Assembly (NCBI GenBank): GCA_028571685.1
Contig: CM053143.1
Coordinates: 154,064,329 to 154,128,328 of the forward strand
DNA: 64,000 bases
DNA from: Heterohyrax brucei
Taxonomy: Eukaryota > Chordata > Mammalia > Hyracoidea > Procaviidae
Reading direction: 5' to 3'
Below, one piece after another: positions 1 through 11,455 of the stretch. A program made the translations under genes and the position numbers. Below the pieces are notes generated by a model. It worked only from the letters and a program-made list of their open reading frames with translations, did not search any database and was not told the DNA's origin. How positions within the stretch are numbered: position 1 is the first letter of the stretch; every line of letters starts with the position of its first letter.

Positions 1-26
1 CTTAACCACTATGCCACCAGGGTTTC
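1..26 (-). repeat. AfroSINE fragment (5' head, minus strand)
   Basis: The first bases read as the reverse complement of the tRNA-like head of an AfroSINE (ends in CCACCAGGGTTTC). The element is cut by the window edge. Confidence 0.75.
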
Positions 27-35
27 TAGAACTGG

Positions 36-166
36 TCTGTAGGGTTTCCTTGGCTATAATCCTTCCAGGGGCAGATTCCTGGATCTTTCTCCCACAGAAC
101 TGTAGAATGGATTCAAATCACCAGCCTTTCATTGCATCACCAGGGCTCCTTCTTTGGTTCTTAAAA
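36..166 (-). repeat. Diverged AfroSINE, long-variant subfamily
   Basis: Minus-strand SINE of the variant that carries an extra central segment (GGCTATAATCCTTCCAGGGG here, compare 25060-25110). It ends in CACCAGGGCTCC. It is heavily mutated and so is an older copy. Confidence 0.55.
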
Positions 167-1534
167 GCCCTTATTTATGTTTCCTTTTATTATTATTTTT
201 TTAACCTTGTGCTGACTCAGCACCCCCACCCCCGACTTCTCACTACACCACCCCCACCCCCCTGCTAGTTGTTTCTTAAAGCCCTCTCTAGAACAAGAGG
301 ACAGAGCCGTTTAAACAGACCGAATGAAGCAGGTGCTTGGCTAGTTCAATAGCAGGACAGGTCCACCTTCCATGCGCCATGAGCTTAAAAACAAGGGAGC
401 CAGGCCTTAGTCCTCTTTTATGATGCTTAGAATTGATATTGAGTCCTCCCTGTCCTTGATGCTCCTACATTCTAGGTAGCTTTATGACAAAAACTTTGAA
501 GTATTATGAAGCCAAGCATCTGCTTCAACATCTGCAATAATACAGGACTGTAGCCTTTGAGGACAACTGATTTGGACTATGGCATCTCTGCAGGGAACAC
601 CAGCTTTTTCATACACAACATGTATGTCCCTCTATAACTTGAGAAGGGAGCTTTCTGAAGACAGACACGATTTCCATACAAAGGACAGTACCTGAGATTG
701 TGGACACCCAGGAATTGCTTGTTGAGTAAGTAAATAAGTACCTGGCTAAATGTCCTTCTAGCTGTTGAATGTTGTCTTGTGTTTGATGTGCCATTTCTGC
801 TGTGGTTCACTCAGTTCAGAATTTGAAATGTGTGTTATTTATGAAGAGGACAACTCTTTGTCCGTTGTGTCCTCAAAACTGTAGTTGTTCTACTCCGCCA
901 CACAATTCTTCTAAATTGGAGACTAACTTTCTCATTTTGCAAAGCATGTAAAACTGTGAATATTGGAAGCCATGCGCTATCAATATGTTGTTATCAATTT
1001 CCAAATCTGATCAATTACAGACTGTACAATTATAACTCATCAACTCTTTTTTTTTTTGGTAAAATACTGTATTTTAAAATTAATGTTTTCCATGAGAAGA
1101 CCGATTTTTGCTGTGATTCAGAAATTAGAGAACAAATGGTGAGAATATATGCTAAGCTTAAATTAGTGTGCCTCCTTTTATAGACCACAGAAGTTTGTTG
1201 CTTCCCTGTTTGCCTTGTCACTCAGGAAGCTCAGAGCTAAGATTTGTGCCCACTCATGTTACCTATTCTTAACCTGGATCTTCTGAAACAGCTATTGCAT
1301 CTGCATTTTCCTTCATTACCTTGTTTTTTTTAACCCTCTTCATGACTTTGTATTTTGTTGAAAGTGGCCTCAGTTTCTTTCTGGCATAAGGAAAATTATG
1401 GTTTACAAAAAGGAAAAAAATCTCCCTCAGCATTCATAGGTGCTTTGCCAAGGCCAGCAATGCCTGCTTTTAACTCATAAGAGAGATCAGTGCTCCAAAG
1501 GATCCTGCTTTCTCCAGCATCACAGACAATGTGA
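167..1534. other. No gene seen; AT-rich single-copy DNA
   Basis: I recognise no repeat or gene here apart from a C-rich low-complexity run at 219-262 and short T runs. Open frames are short and lack splice context. Confidence 0.5.
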
Positions 1535-1554
1535 AGTATGAGTGTTATACTGGA

Positions 1555-1770
1555 ACATTCAGTGTGGCAGAAAGAGCCTTGGATTTGGGATCAGCAGAAC
1601 TGAGTTCCTGTTACAATTTTATTAATATCTTCGACATGACCCTTAACCCATCTGTGCTTCAGTTTTGCTTTTTATGCATTAAGCACAGAAACACGTCATC
1701 TATCAAATGCACTGGATTTTCGCAGATGTAAAATAAGATAACACACGTTAGTTTGTTTTGTAAATGTGAC
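1555..1770 (+). repeat. Probable MIR-type SINE, degraded
   Basis: The stretch around 1562-1610 (GTGTGGCAGAAAGAGCCTTG) and 1637-1665 follows the MIR layout: a head, then a phrase resembling 'gacctta...cctcagttt', then a tail. It is old and mutated, and the call rests on word-level similarity only. Confidence 0.4.
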
Positions 1771-2454
1771 AGTGATCTACATTTCTGTGTCCACCTCCTC
1801 CCTTGTCTGTAAGGGCTCCTCAAGATCAGAGACTGATCAAGATCTGAGACTGTTAAACATGGGTGACACTAAGTTACTCATGTTTTTTTTTTTTCTGGAA
1901 AAGTTCCACAAATCAGAGCCTGTTTATTAAAACACCAGGTCATTGTCCGCTAGTCTTAATTTTGGGCCTTCCGTGTGCTTTCTTTTGCCTCTAGGATATT
2001 GAATTATGGAAGAAACAGAAAACAAACAAACAGTGACACACATATACGTATTACAAATTCATAAATATCAGAGGTCATAAAATGGAGGCTTACAGGCTAA
2101 CTCCACCTCTAGACATGCTTTCTTTGGCCTGAACATTGTTTTGTTTAATGCAAACCAACAATTCAAAATCCAGAGATCTGGACATTTACTTTTTCTTGAG
2201 TACGTGGAGAGCTGGTCACACCGGTCCAGGCCCTTCCATGGGGACAGCTGACTGGCACAGTGTGGCTCAGCAACCGTTTCAGGCATCCCCTCTGCAGCAG
2301 CCTCTGTCACACCCCGTTGTGTCCCAAACACCACGGCAGACAGGACCCACCGTTTGTTATCACATTTATTGCGCTTCCTCTTAGCATTTATTGCGAACTG
2401 GCACTATTTCAAGCACTTTGGTTATGTGTATATATATATTTCTTCCAGATATGA

Positions 2455-2612
2455 GTCCCTCGCTGCTGCAAATGGCTTACATTCCACTTCTAACCTAAAG
2501 GTTGGCAGTTGGAGCCTTCCCAGAGGTACTGCAGAAGAAAGGCCTGGTGATGTGTTTCTAAAAATTGACACTCTTAAACCGTACAGCCAAATTCTAATCT
2601 GTAACACAAAAC
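2455..2612 (+). repeat. tRNA/RTE composite SINE, plus strand
   Basis: It contains a B-box-like AAGGTTGGCAGTTGGAG at 2499-2515 and the core 'AGAAAGGCCTGGTGAT' at 2536-2551, typical of the AfroSINE type with the GAAAGGCCTGGCGATCTACTT core. It directly abuts the next, oppositely oriented SINE. Confidence 0.6.
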
Positions 2613-2619
2613 TCCAGTG

Positions 2620-2786
2620 AACACGCTGCCATTGAGTCGATTCTGACCCATAGCCACCCTACGTAGCAACCCTACAGGACAGAGTAGAGCTACTCCGTAG
2701 AGTTCCAAGGAGTGCCTAGTGGATTTGAACCACCAACCTTCTGGTTAGCAGCCATAGCACTTACCCATTGTACCACCAGGGTTTCC
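2620..2786 (-). repeat. AfroSINE, near full length
   Basis: A minus-strand copy running from the shared 3' tail (GCCATTGAGTCGATTCTGAC) to the head (CACCAGGGTTTCC). An internal 10-bp duplication of CCACCCTACG/CAACCCTACA is visible near 2655-2675. Confidence 0.85.
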
Positions 2787-3810
2787 TCTGTAACACAGGG
2801 ATTGCCAAAAGTTGGAATCAACAGCAGCAGGTTTGGTTGTTTTGGTGTAAGGGTACTGAGGCACAGTTAGCAGTAGGTCTGAGATTCCAACCCTGGCCAC
2901 CTGGCTCTTGAGTTCTTGCTTTTGACTGGCCACTCAGGTGTATTGCAATCTCAAGGGTAGGGTGGAGGCAGTGTGCACTAGAGCCTCTTGGCCGGAAACA
3001 CTGTGTTCTGTTTAGTTAGACACAGAGTCACATAAGTCCTGATTTTGTAGCGTTTGAAAGATAAAAGAGTCATTAGTGCAGGCAGGTTAAATGCACTGTG
3101 CAAAGGCCTAGCTGGAGATCTGAGAACAGTGGAGGACGAGAGAAGCTGAGGTTAACTTAGCTGAATGAGGGCCTAGACAGAAAAACAAGCAGAAGGTGAG
3201 GTGTGGCAGCTGGGGCCAAGGCCCACGGCTGGGAGCTTGGATCTGACAGCCAGAGAAGGAGGTGCAGACTGACCTGGGCCAGCAAGGGAGGGAGGCGATA
3301 AGGCTGAAGTCCTGTTTGACCAACGTGATGTGGGATGAATTGGCGTTCTTACAGGAGTCCTGCAGAGCGTCATTCATTGCTTTCACAACATAGGAGTTGG
3401 TTTTGTAAGACAGGTGTCCCTGCGTTACTGGCCTGGCTGTTTACTTCTGCTTCAGTCCCAGAGCATATGAACAAATACTTCAGGCACTGTAACGAGCAGA
3501 AACTTGAGACAGAGCTTATCTTGTAATGCTGGGTTTTGCATCATATCCAGGGTGTGGTGTTACTTTAGAAGGCGAGTTAAATAATTACGTGTTTACAGAT
3601 TGAGCAAACAGTGCCAGAGCCCTGAGAGGACTCAGATCTGTACTTTGAGAGCCCAGGTCTTGGTTTTGCTATTGGAATATGGAAAAATACACTGGACTAA
3701 ATTATTCAGCAGGACAGCAGGCTCAGTAGCCAGATGTGTCGAATGGTTTCCCTTGCCTTCTCTGTCCCTGCCTTTTTGTCTGTCTTTCTATATATATTTA
3801 ACTGGAAAAA
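2787..3810. other. No gene seen; single-copy or very old repeat DNA
   Basis: No exon with convincing splice sites and no recognisable family. The purine-rich stretch 3100-3330 gives a 92-codon minus-strand open frame with no domain signature. Confidence 0.45.
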
Positions 3811-3814
3811 CTAG

Positions 3815-4010
3815 TCATTGAGTCAACTACTGCTCAAGGCAGCCCCATGTAGGTCAAAGTGGAACTATGATCCACAGGGGTTTTCAATGGCTTATATTTC
3901 AGAAGTAGGTTATCAGGCCTTTCTTCTGAGGTACCCTTCGCTGCACTCTTACTACCAGCCCCTCGGTTAAAAGCTGAGCATGTTAGTTGATTGTATCACC
4001 GAGGGCTCTC
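3815..4010 (-). repeat. AfroSINE variant with RTE-like core, minus strand
   Basis: Starts with the tail (CATTGAGTCAACTACTG), contains GGTTTTCAATGGCT and CAGGCCTTTCTTCTGAGG, and ends near CACCGAGGGCTCTC. It is followed by an interrupted (CA)n tract at 4016-4046. Confidence 0.65.
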
Positions 4011-4015
4011 TTTCT

Positions 4016-4046
4016 ACACACACACGCACACACACAAACACACATT
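4016..4046. repeat. (CA)n microsatellite, interrupted
   Basis: ACACACACACGCACACACACAAACACACA lies directly after a SINE head. Confidence 0.9.
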
Positions 4047-4419
4047 GCATATTTATGTATCACCTTGTATTTAATCATGATTATTCACAGTCGCTTAGGG
4101 AAGCTTTGAGGTATTAAATGAATTAATTTCAATTAAAGTTAATTCAGGCAAGCTCAAGTCAGGGACTGACGAAGTGTATTCTTTCTTTGTTACATCTGAT
4201 CTATTAAATATGTATCATTTATGCTTTAGATGTTCCCTAACTATCTAAAGGAGTGACAAAAATTAATGTTAAGAACATTAATGTCACCTAAACTGTTTTC
4301 TGTATAAACTAAAAATGCCAGTTAAGTGGTTGTAGTCTCTTGCTCTTTCTTTTTCTGTTTCCTGGATAGAGGGATTGGAACTGTGTTTGACTGTGCATTT
4401 TGTATAAGGTTTGTCAAAC

Positions 4420-4533
4420 CTAAAACCTACTGCTGCCAAGTCTGGTCTGACTCATAGTGACCCTAGAGGTCAGAGTAGAACCACCCTATAGAGTTTCCAA
4501 GGAGCACGTGGTGCTTTTGAACTGGTGACATTT
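4420..4533 (-). repeat. AfroSINE, truncated
   Basis: Minus-strand SINE with tail and body present (CTGCTGCCAAGTCTGGTCTG; AGAGTTTCCAAGGAGCACGT). The head is lost. Confidence 0.75.
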
Positions 4534-4784
4534 GGGTTAAGGTTTGTCATACAGTAAATATATGTCAGCATTGGTAATAATGATCCTCAGCTCACACTCT
4601 GCCTAATTTCTGTTTCCTTGGTTTATTGTCGTCAGGTGCTACGGAGGTGTTTCCAACTCGTATGACTCTGTATAACAAAACACAACACTGCCCAGTTGTG
4701 TGCCATCTTCGCAATCACTGCTGTATTTGAGCCCATTATTGCAGCTATTGTGTCCGTCCACCTCACTGAGGCTTTCCTTCTGTT

Positions 4785-5378
4785 TCAATGATCCTTTATT
4801 TTACAAAGCATGATGTCCTCCAGGGACTGGTCCCTCCTGATAACACGTCCAAAGTGCTTGAGTTGAAGTCTCGCCATCCTCTCTTCCAAGAAGGATTCTG
4901 GTTGTACTTCTTCTGTGTCAGATTTATTCATTCTTCTTGTAGTACATACTAAATTAAATAAATATTCTTCATCAACATCATAATTCAAAGGCATCAGTTC
5001 TTCATTCTTCCTTGTCAAGCGTCCAGCTTCTGCATGCATATGAAGCAACTGAAAACACCATGATTGAGTCAAGTGCACCTTAGTTCCCAAAGTGTCCTCT
5101 TTGCTTTTTAACACTTTACAAAGGTCTTTTGCAGCAGGTTTGCCCGGTGCACTGCTTTGTTTGATTTCTTGACTGGTGCTTCCATGGGCATTTGTGGATC
5201 TAAGTAGAGTGAAGTCCTTGACAACTTCAGTCTTTTGTCCATTTATCATGATGTTGCTTATTGGTCCAGTTTTGAGACGTTTTGTTGTCTTGGTGTTGAG
5301 GTATGATCCGTACTGAAGGCTGTAGTCTTTGATCTTCATCAGTAAATGCTTCAGGTTTTCTTCACGTTTAGCAAGCAT
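4785..5378 (-). pseudogene. RTE ORF2 C-terminal part (distal RT), relic
   Basis: This 197-codon minus-strand frame is the longest in the window. It carries features of the distal RTE reverse transcriptase: NIMINGQKTEVVKDFTLL, and ARLQLKHFGRVIRRDQSLED near the end. The catalytic domain lies upstream at 5500-5900 and is broken by stops and frameshifts, and there is no start or promoter context. It is a remnant of an autonomous retrotransposon protein, not a host gene. Confidence 0.8.
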
Positions 5379-5937
5379 ATTGTGTCGTCTGCATGATACA
5401 GGTTCTTAGAAAGTCTTCCTCTAGCTTCTTGGATTATTTGCTCAATTTATAGGTTGAATAAGTATGGTGAAGGGATAAACTTTCATAATTTTAAACTACA
5501 TGGTATCCCCTTGTTCTGTTCAAATGAGTGCCTCTTGGTCTATGTACAGTTTCCTCATGAGTACTATTAATTTTTCTGGAATTCCTATTCTTCATAATGT
5601 TATTTACAAAACATTATGATCCATGTAGTTGAATGCCTTTACATAGTCAACAAAACAAGGGTAATATCTTTCTGCTATTCTCTGCCTTCAGCCAAGATTC
5701 GTTAAACATCAGCAGTAATATCCCTCATTTCATATCCTCTTCAGAATCTGACTTGGATTTCTGGCAGTTCTCTGTGAATGTATTATTGCAGCTATTTATG
5801 AGTTGTCTTCAGCAAAATTTAACTTGCATATGATATTAACAATATCATTTCATGCTTTCTGCATTCTGTTGAGTCATCTTTCTTTGGAATGGGCACAAAT
5901 ATGGATCTTTTCCAGTTAGTTGGCCAGGTAGCTGTGT

Positions 5938-6600
5938 ACTACATTTATTTGTTTATTGTATTTCAGATGAAGGTTTATAGAACAAACTAATTTCTCATTA
6001 AACACTTAATATACATATGGTTTTAGGACATCAGTTAACAACCATACAACATGTCAACACTCTCCCTTTTCAACCTTGGGTTCCCTATTACCAGCTTTCT
6101 TGTCTGCTCTTGGCTCCTAGTCCTTGCTCCTGGCTGTCTCATCCCTTTAGTCTCACTTTTGTTTTATAGGCCTGTCCAATCTTTGGCTGAAGGGTGAATC
6201 TCAGGAGTGACTTCATTACTGACCGGAAAGGGTATGTGGGAGCCATGCTCTCAGGGTTTCTCTAGTCTCTGTCAGACCAGCAAGTCTAGTCTTTTTTTTT
6301 GAGTTCGAGTTTTGTTCTCCATGTTTTTCCAGCTCTGTCTGGAATCCCCTGTTGTGATCCCTGTTAGAGCAATCAGGGTTGTAGCCAGGCATCGCTCTAG
6401 TTGTACTGGATTCAGTCTGCTGGAAGCTGTGGTAGATGTGGTCCATTAGTCCTTTAGAATCTTTCCCTTGTATCTTTGGTTTTCTTTATTCTCCTTTGCT
6501 CCCAAGGTATGAAACCAGTGGAATATCCTAGATAGCCTCTCACAGGCTTTTGGGACCCTAGATGCTAGTCACCAAAGTAGACTGTGTAACCTTTTCTTTA
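5938..6600 (-). mobile_element. L1 3' UTR fragment inserted into the RTE copy
   Basis: The sequence resembles the 3' UTR of the afrotherian L1 elements elsewhere here (compare 45840-46300 and 26457-27230: 'GTCTCATCC', 'TTTGGCTGAAGGGTGA', 'GACCCTAGATGCTAGTCACC'). The RTE reads on across it from CCAGGTAGCTGTGT (about 5925) to CTACCAAATTTCTTG (about 6610), so the L1 is the younger insertion. There is no coding content. Confidence 0.7.
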
Positions 6601-7040
6601 CATACTATTGTCTACCAAATTTCTTGACAGAGAGTGAGTGTCTCCAGTGCTGTATTCTCTTATTAAAACACCTCCGTTGGCATTCTGTCAATTTGCGGAG
6701 TCTAGTTGGTTGCCATTGCCTTCGGTGCAGCTGGGATGTCTTAGCAGCATTGGTTCTCGATCATACGCTACCTTCCGAAGTGGCTGCATGTTGACCAATT
6801 CTTCTTGGTACAGTGACTTTGTTTTTTCTTTCCATCTTTTGAGGTTTCCTACATCATTTAGCATTTTCCTTGTAGAACAGTATAGGAAGCATCAAAGGAC
6901 ATGGAAGGAATATGCAGTGTCACCATACCAAAAAGAATTGGTTGGTGCTCAACCATTTCAGGACGTAGCATATGATCAAGAACCAATGCCCATAGCATCC
7001 TTCCATGTTGCTAATCAAGGGTCCTTGGTTTATTCACCTT

Positions 7041-7930
7041 AGATCATTTCTTTCTTTTCTACTGCTTTCATTTTGATGACTCTCTGATTCAAAGGTTTTT
7101 AAACATATTTGAAATATGGCAACAGCATGCTACCCCAGCTTGATAAAAAATCTAAAGGCAGGTTATCCAAAGCCTACTTGTCCTTTCTCTTTCCTCATTT
7201 CAGCCAATATGGACTTAAGAGAATTGAAACTATTGGCTTACTTGGGCTACATGTCACAGCTGTCTAGGGATGGATGACCCAACAAATAAGGTAAGTGTGT
7301 GATTAGGGCATCAACAAATCAGGGGCATCACATGTCCAAAGCAAAGATTCATAGATGCCAAGAAGGCAGGATACAAGACAAAACGAACATTGCAGTGAAA
7401 GGGAGCCAACAGGGCACTATATTAAATTGATATTGTTTTATAAATTTTGTGTATTTTCTTTCTCAATTTTGGGCTGATTAGATGTAACTGCACATTCAGT
7501 TCTCTGTTGTCAACGACATTAAGAACACATCAGAGGTACTGTAATCACATGAGTTGAGATATATATGGTCCTGCATAAAGCAAGCAAAAATTAATTTTCA
7601 GCTTGAGTGTACTGTTTTGTTTGCATCGTGCCTGTTGGGTATTAGCAGTAGTCCCATAAACTGAAGTCATAGCAAAAAAGGACAAAAAGTGAGTGGACTT
7701 ATTTTTAAGTATTATTTGAAGGCAAATAACATTTGTAGAGGCCTGCGAAGGGCCTGCCAACAAAATCATACGACAAATGAATGGAATATTTTGGAGTTGA
7801 ATAAAAGATAATAATGATCTTCAGGACAGGGTAGCTACTGAAAAGAACTGATACAAAGGATGTGATATGAAATTCAGGAGAAGGCAACCAGTGGGAAAGA
7901 CCTTTCATTCACTTCTTTCTAGCATGTTGC
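7041..7930. other. Single-copy DNA with one candidate non-coding exon
   Basis: I recognise no repeat here. At 7204-7290 an 87-bp interval is flanked by a strong acceptor (pyrimidine tract 7184-7200, then CAG) and a consensus donor (AAG/GTAAGTG, cut after 7290). All three frames contain stops, so it would be a UTR or lncRNA exon at best. Confidence 0.3.
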
Positions 7931-7934
7931 CAGT

Positions 7935-8036
7935 TGGAATCCCAACTGCTCCTTGGAAACTCTGTGGGGCAGTTCTCTTCCATTCCATGTGGTCACTATA
8001 AGTCAGTACTGACTTGAGGGTAAGAGGTTTGGATTG
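7935..8036 (+). repeat. AfroSINE 3' half
   Basis: Plus-strand body and tail: CTCCTTGGAAACTCTGTGGG, then CACTATAAGTCAGTACTGAC. The head is missing. Confidence 0.75.
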
Positions 8037-8042
8037 ATGCTT

Positions 8043-8145
8043 ATGAGGCACTGCTGGTTGAGTGGTAGAATTCTCGTCTTCGGTAGGGGAGACTGGAGTT
8101 TGATTGCCAGGCAATGTATTGTACACACAGCCACTACCTGTGCTC
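8043..8145 (+). repeat. tRNA-Gly-derived SINE head (not a functional tRNA)
   Basis: The A-box region TGGTTGAGTGGTAGAATTCT (8054-8073) and B-box region GAGTTTGATTGCC follow tRNA-Gly(GCC). The anticodon stem and the acceptor stem do not pair. The following CACACAGCCACTACCTGT matches the SINE body seen in reverse at 24860-24870. A SINE head is therefore more likely than a tRNA gene. Confidence 0.65.
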
Positions 8146-8285
8146 TGTTCTCTAAGACTATTTGCACAGTGGCCCTGCCCTCTAGACCTAAGAACTGACC
8201 AGACTCTAAGGATTCTGAGTGGAGGCCCTAATGGCAATTCTACTCCCTTAGCTTTGGGGAGCCTCGTTTTCCTAGACCCATCTCA

Positions 8286-8660
8286 ATGATGACTCCCTCC
8301 TTTGAGACTGAGGAAGTTCTGCTTCCTGTGCAAAAGCATTCAGATCTCCCACTCTGTAGATTGGCTCCAGTGCTGTCTCACACTGGTCTCCTGGTTCTGC
8401 TGCTGCCAGTTCTCTGCTGCTGCTGCTGCTGCTGCTGCTTGCCCTTTGTGCTGGCTTCAGCTCTTCTCGTTTCCTTCTGAGTCCTCAATAGAATTGTCTT
8501 TGATGTACATAATTTAACCACCAGTCTTTTCAAGGCAATCTAGACTTTTACTATTAAGCATATTAACACTCTTCCAGCCTCTACCCGTTCACAGTTTCAA
8601 ACCTGCTTCTGCATTTTAGGGGTCTGTTAGAGCAGCATCTCATTCTTTGGTACCAAATTC
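8286..8660 (-). mobile_element. MaLR-like internal region next to LTR
   Basis: In the element's sense (minus strand), the LTR that ends at 8661 is followed by a possible primer-binding region (GGTACCAAAGAATG, complement of 8646-8659), as expected at the start of an ERVL/MaLR internal region. The stretch holds a (CTG)8 run at 8414-8437. No retroviral open frame survives. Confidence 0.5.
8414..8440. repeat. (CTG)8 trinucleotide repeat
   Basis: Eight uninterrupted CTG units followed by CTT. It lies in TE sequence, not in a coding frame I can support. Confidence 0.95.
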
Positions 8661-9172
8661 TGTCTCAGTTATCTAGTGCTGCTCTAACAGAAACCCCGCA
8701 AGTGGATGACTTTAACAAACCAAAATTTATTCTCTCACAGTCTAGGTGGCTAGATGTTCAAATCCAGCTCCAGGGGAAGGCTTTTTCTTTCTGTCAGCTC
8801 TGCCGGAAGGTCCTTGTCATCCAACTTTTCTCTGTGTAGGAGCTTCTGCACACAGGAACCCTGTGTCTGAAGGATATGCTCTGCTTCTGTTGCTACTTTC
8901 TTTGTGGTATGATGTCCACTGTATCTCTGCTCACTTCTCTCTTCTGTTTCTTAAGAGAGATTGACTTAAAATACAACATAATCCTGTAGATTGACTCTTG
9001 CCTTATTAACATAACTTCGAATAATCTTAGTTCATCAGTATCTTACAAATAGGATTTGCAACACACAGGAAAATTGTATCAGATGAGAAAATGGTGGACA
9101 ACCATGTAACAGTAGGAATCATGGCCTGGCCAAATTGACAGATATTCTGGGGACACAATTCAATGCATGATA
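8661..9172 (-). mobile_element. MaLR-like LTR, minus strand
   Basis: Starts TGTCTCAGTTATCTAGTGCT and ends CAATGCATGATA. Element-sense features include a polyadenylation signal (complement of 8724-8735) and the CTTCCCCTGGAGCTG block. Six other copies of the same family are in the window (15774, 18186, 29788, 34427, 43873 and 48034). Confidence 0.8.
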
Positions 9173-10039
9173 GCTGGTATTTTGTTTGTTTTCCCACTGT
9201 TGTCATTGTTAGGTGCCATTAAGTCAGCTCCAACTGATAGCAGCACTGTGTATAACAGAACAAAACACTTCCCAGTCCTGCACCATGTCCACAGTCATTT
9301 TTATGCTTAAGCCCATTGTTGTGGCCACGGTGTCAACCCATTTTGTTGAGGGTCTTCCTCTTTTTCACTGACCCTCCACTCTACCAAGCATGATGCCCAT
9401 CTCCTGGGACTGATCCTTCCTGACAACGTATCCAAATTATGTAAGATGCAATCTCACCATTTTTGCTTCCAAGGGAGCTCTCTGGTTGTATTTCTTCCAG
9501 AGCAGATCTGTTTGTTCTTTTGGCAGTCCATGGTACATCCAACATTATTCTCCAACACCACAATTCAAAGACATTAATTCTTCTTCTGCCTTGTTTGTTC
9601 AGCTGTCACATGCATATGATGCTATTGAAAATATCATTGTTTGGGTCAGGTGTACTTTAGCCTTCAAAGTGACATCTTTACTTTTCAGTACTTTAGAGAG
9701 ATCCTTTGCAGCAAATTTTCTCAATACAGTGCGTCTTTTGATTTCTTGACTGCTGCTTCCATGGACGTTGATTGTAGACCCAAATAAAATGAAATCCTTG
9801 ACAACTTCAATCCTTTCTCAGTTTATGATGATGTTGCTTACTGGTCCAGTTGTGACGATTTTTGTTTTCTTGGTGTTGAAGAGCAATCCGTATTGAATGC
9901 TGTGGTCCTTAATCTTCATCATTAAGTGTTTCAAAACTTCTTCACTTACAGCAAGTAAGGTGGTGTCGTTTGCATAACACAGGTTGTTAATGGGTTGGCA
10001 TCTCCTGATGCCTCATTCTTCCGTGTATAATCTGACTTC

Positions 10040-10453
10040 TCAGGTTATTTGCTCAGCATACAGATTGAAAATGTGTGGTGAAAGGATACAACACTGACAC
10101 ACGCCTTTCTTCATTTTAAACCATGAGGTGTCCCCTTGTTCTGTTCGCACGACTGCCTCTTGATCCATATAAAGGTTCCTTAGGAACACAATTAAGTGTT
10201 TTGGAATTCCCATTTTGTGCAACGTTAGCCATAATTTGTTATGATCCACACTGTCAGATGCCTTTGGATAGTCAATGAAGCAGATAAATATCTTGCTGGT
10301 ATTCTCTGCGTTCAGCCAAGATCTATCTAACACCAGCAATGATATCCCTGGTTCCACATCCTCTTCTGAATCCAGCTTGAATTTCTGACAGTTCCTTGTA
10401 AATAGATTGTTGCAGTTGCTTTTGAATGACCTTAAGCAAAATTTTACTTGCAT
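10040..10453 (-). pseudogene. RTE reverse transcriptase core, relic
   Basis: The minus-strand frame carries RT motif A as FIDYPKASDSVDHNKLW (the Asp of FID is retained) and motif B as GVCQCCILSPHIFNLYAEQI; the usual GVRQGC is degraded. The YADD box would lie downstream at about 9960-10040 and is not in this frame. The parent enzyme performs target-primed reverse transcription in the nucleus. This copy is interrupted on both sides and cannot make a complete protein. Confidence 0.85.
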
Positions 10454-11455
10454 GTGATATTAATGATATTGTTCAGTAATTTCTGCATTCAGTTGGATCA
10501 CCTTTCTTTGGAGTGGGCATAAACACAGATCTCATCCAGTCAGTTGGCTAGGTAGCTGTCCTCCAAATTTCTTGACATGGGTGAGTGAGCACTTCCAATG
10601 CTGCATCAGTTTGTTGAAATATTTCAGTTGATAGTCCATCAATTCCTGGAACCTTGTTTTTGGCCAGTGCCTTCAATGCAGCTTCCTTCCTTCAGTACCA
10701 TCGGTTCCTGATCATATGCTACCTCTCCGAATGTCTGAACATCGACCAGTTCTTTCTAGTATAATGACTCTGTGTATTCCTTCCCTCTGCTTTTGATGCT
10801 CCTTGAGTCGTTTAATATTTTCCCTGTAGAATCCTTTACTATTGTAACTCGAGGCTTGAAGTTTTCCTCAGGTCTTTCAGCTTGAGAAATGCAGAATGTG
10901 TTCTTCCCTTCTGATTTTCTATTTCCAGCTCTTTGCACATGTTATTAGAATACTTTGCCTTCTTGAGCCACCCTTTGAAATCTTCTGTTCAGTTCTTTTC
11001 GCTTATCATTCTTTCCTTTTTGCTTTATCTGCTTGACATTCAAGAGCAAGTTTCAAAGTCTCTTCTGACATCTGGTTTGGTCTTTTCTTTCTTTCCTGTC
11101 TTTTTAATGACCCTTGCTCTCTTCATGGATGATGTCTTTGATGACATTCTACAACTCTTCTAGTCTTCGGTTATTAGCGGCCAACTCACGAAATCTATTT
11201 CTGAGATGATCTTTAAATTCAGGAGGGATATATTCAAGGTCATGTTTTAGCTCTTGTGGACTTGTTCTAATTTTTTTCAGTTTCAGTTTGAATTTGCATA
11301 TGGACAATTGATGATCTGTGCTGCAGTTAGCACCTGGTCTTGTTTGGACTGCTGATATGGAGCTTTTCTATCATCTTTTTCTACAGATGTAGTTGATTTG
11401 GCTCCTGTGAATTCCATCTGGTGAGGTCCATGTGTACAGTTGCCATTTGTGTTGG

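Larger units (their letters stand above)
4626..7040 (-). mobile_element. RTE LINE (AfroRTE/BovB-like), 3' part with inverted 5' end
   Basis: The 3' end lies at about 4626 (GTCAGGTGCTACGGAGG on the plus strand). Minus-strand sequence runs to 5937, is interrupted by an L1 3' UTR at 5938-6600, resumes at about 6601 (CCAAATTTCTTGAC) and then switches orientation at 6884/6885. From 6885 the same RTE segment is read on the plus strand, so 6752-6849 and 6885-6984 form an imperfect hairpin. The copy is dead, with many stops and frameshifts. The family normally encodes an AP-like endonuclease and a reverse transcriptase. Confidence 0.85.

Noticed and set aside
4785..5378. Longest frame (197 codons) as a domesticated gene
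   Set aside because: It is a fragment of RTE reverse transcriptase with no start context, and the neighbouring domains are broken.
6638..7042. 134-codon plus-strand frame
   Set aside because: It runs antisense through RTE sequence and across the inversion junction, so it is a chance frame.
8043..8112. Possible tRNA-Gly gene
   Set aside because: Stems do not pair, the anticodon region is altered, and the 3' flank continues as the SINE body seen elsewhere. It is a SINE head.
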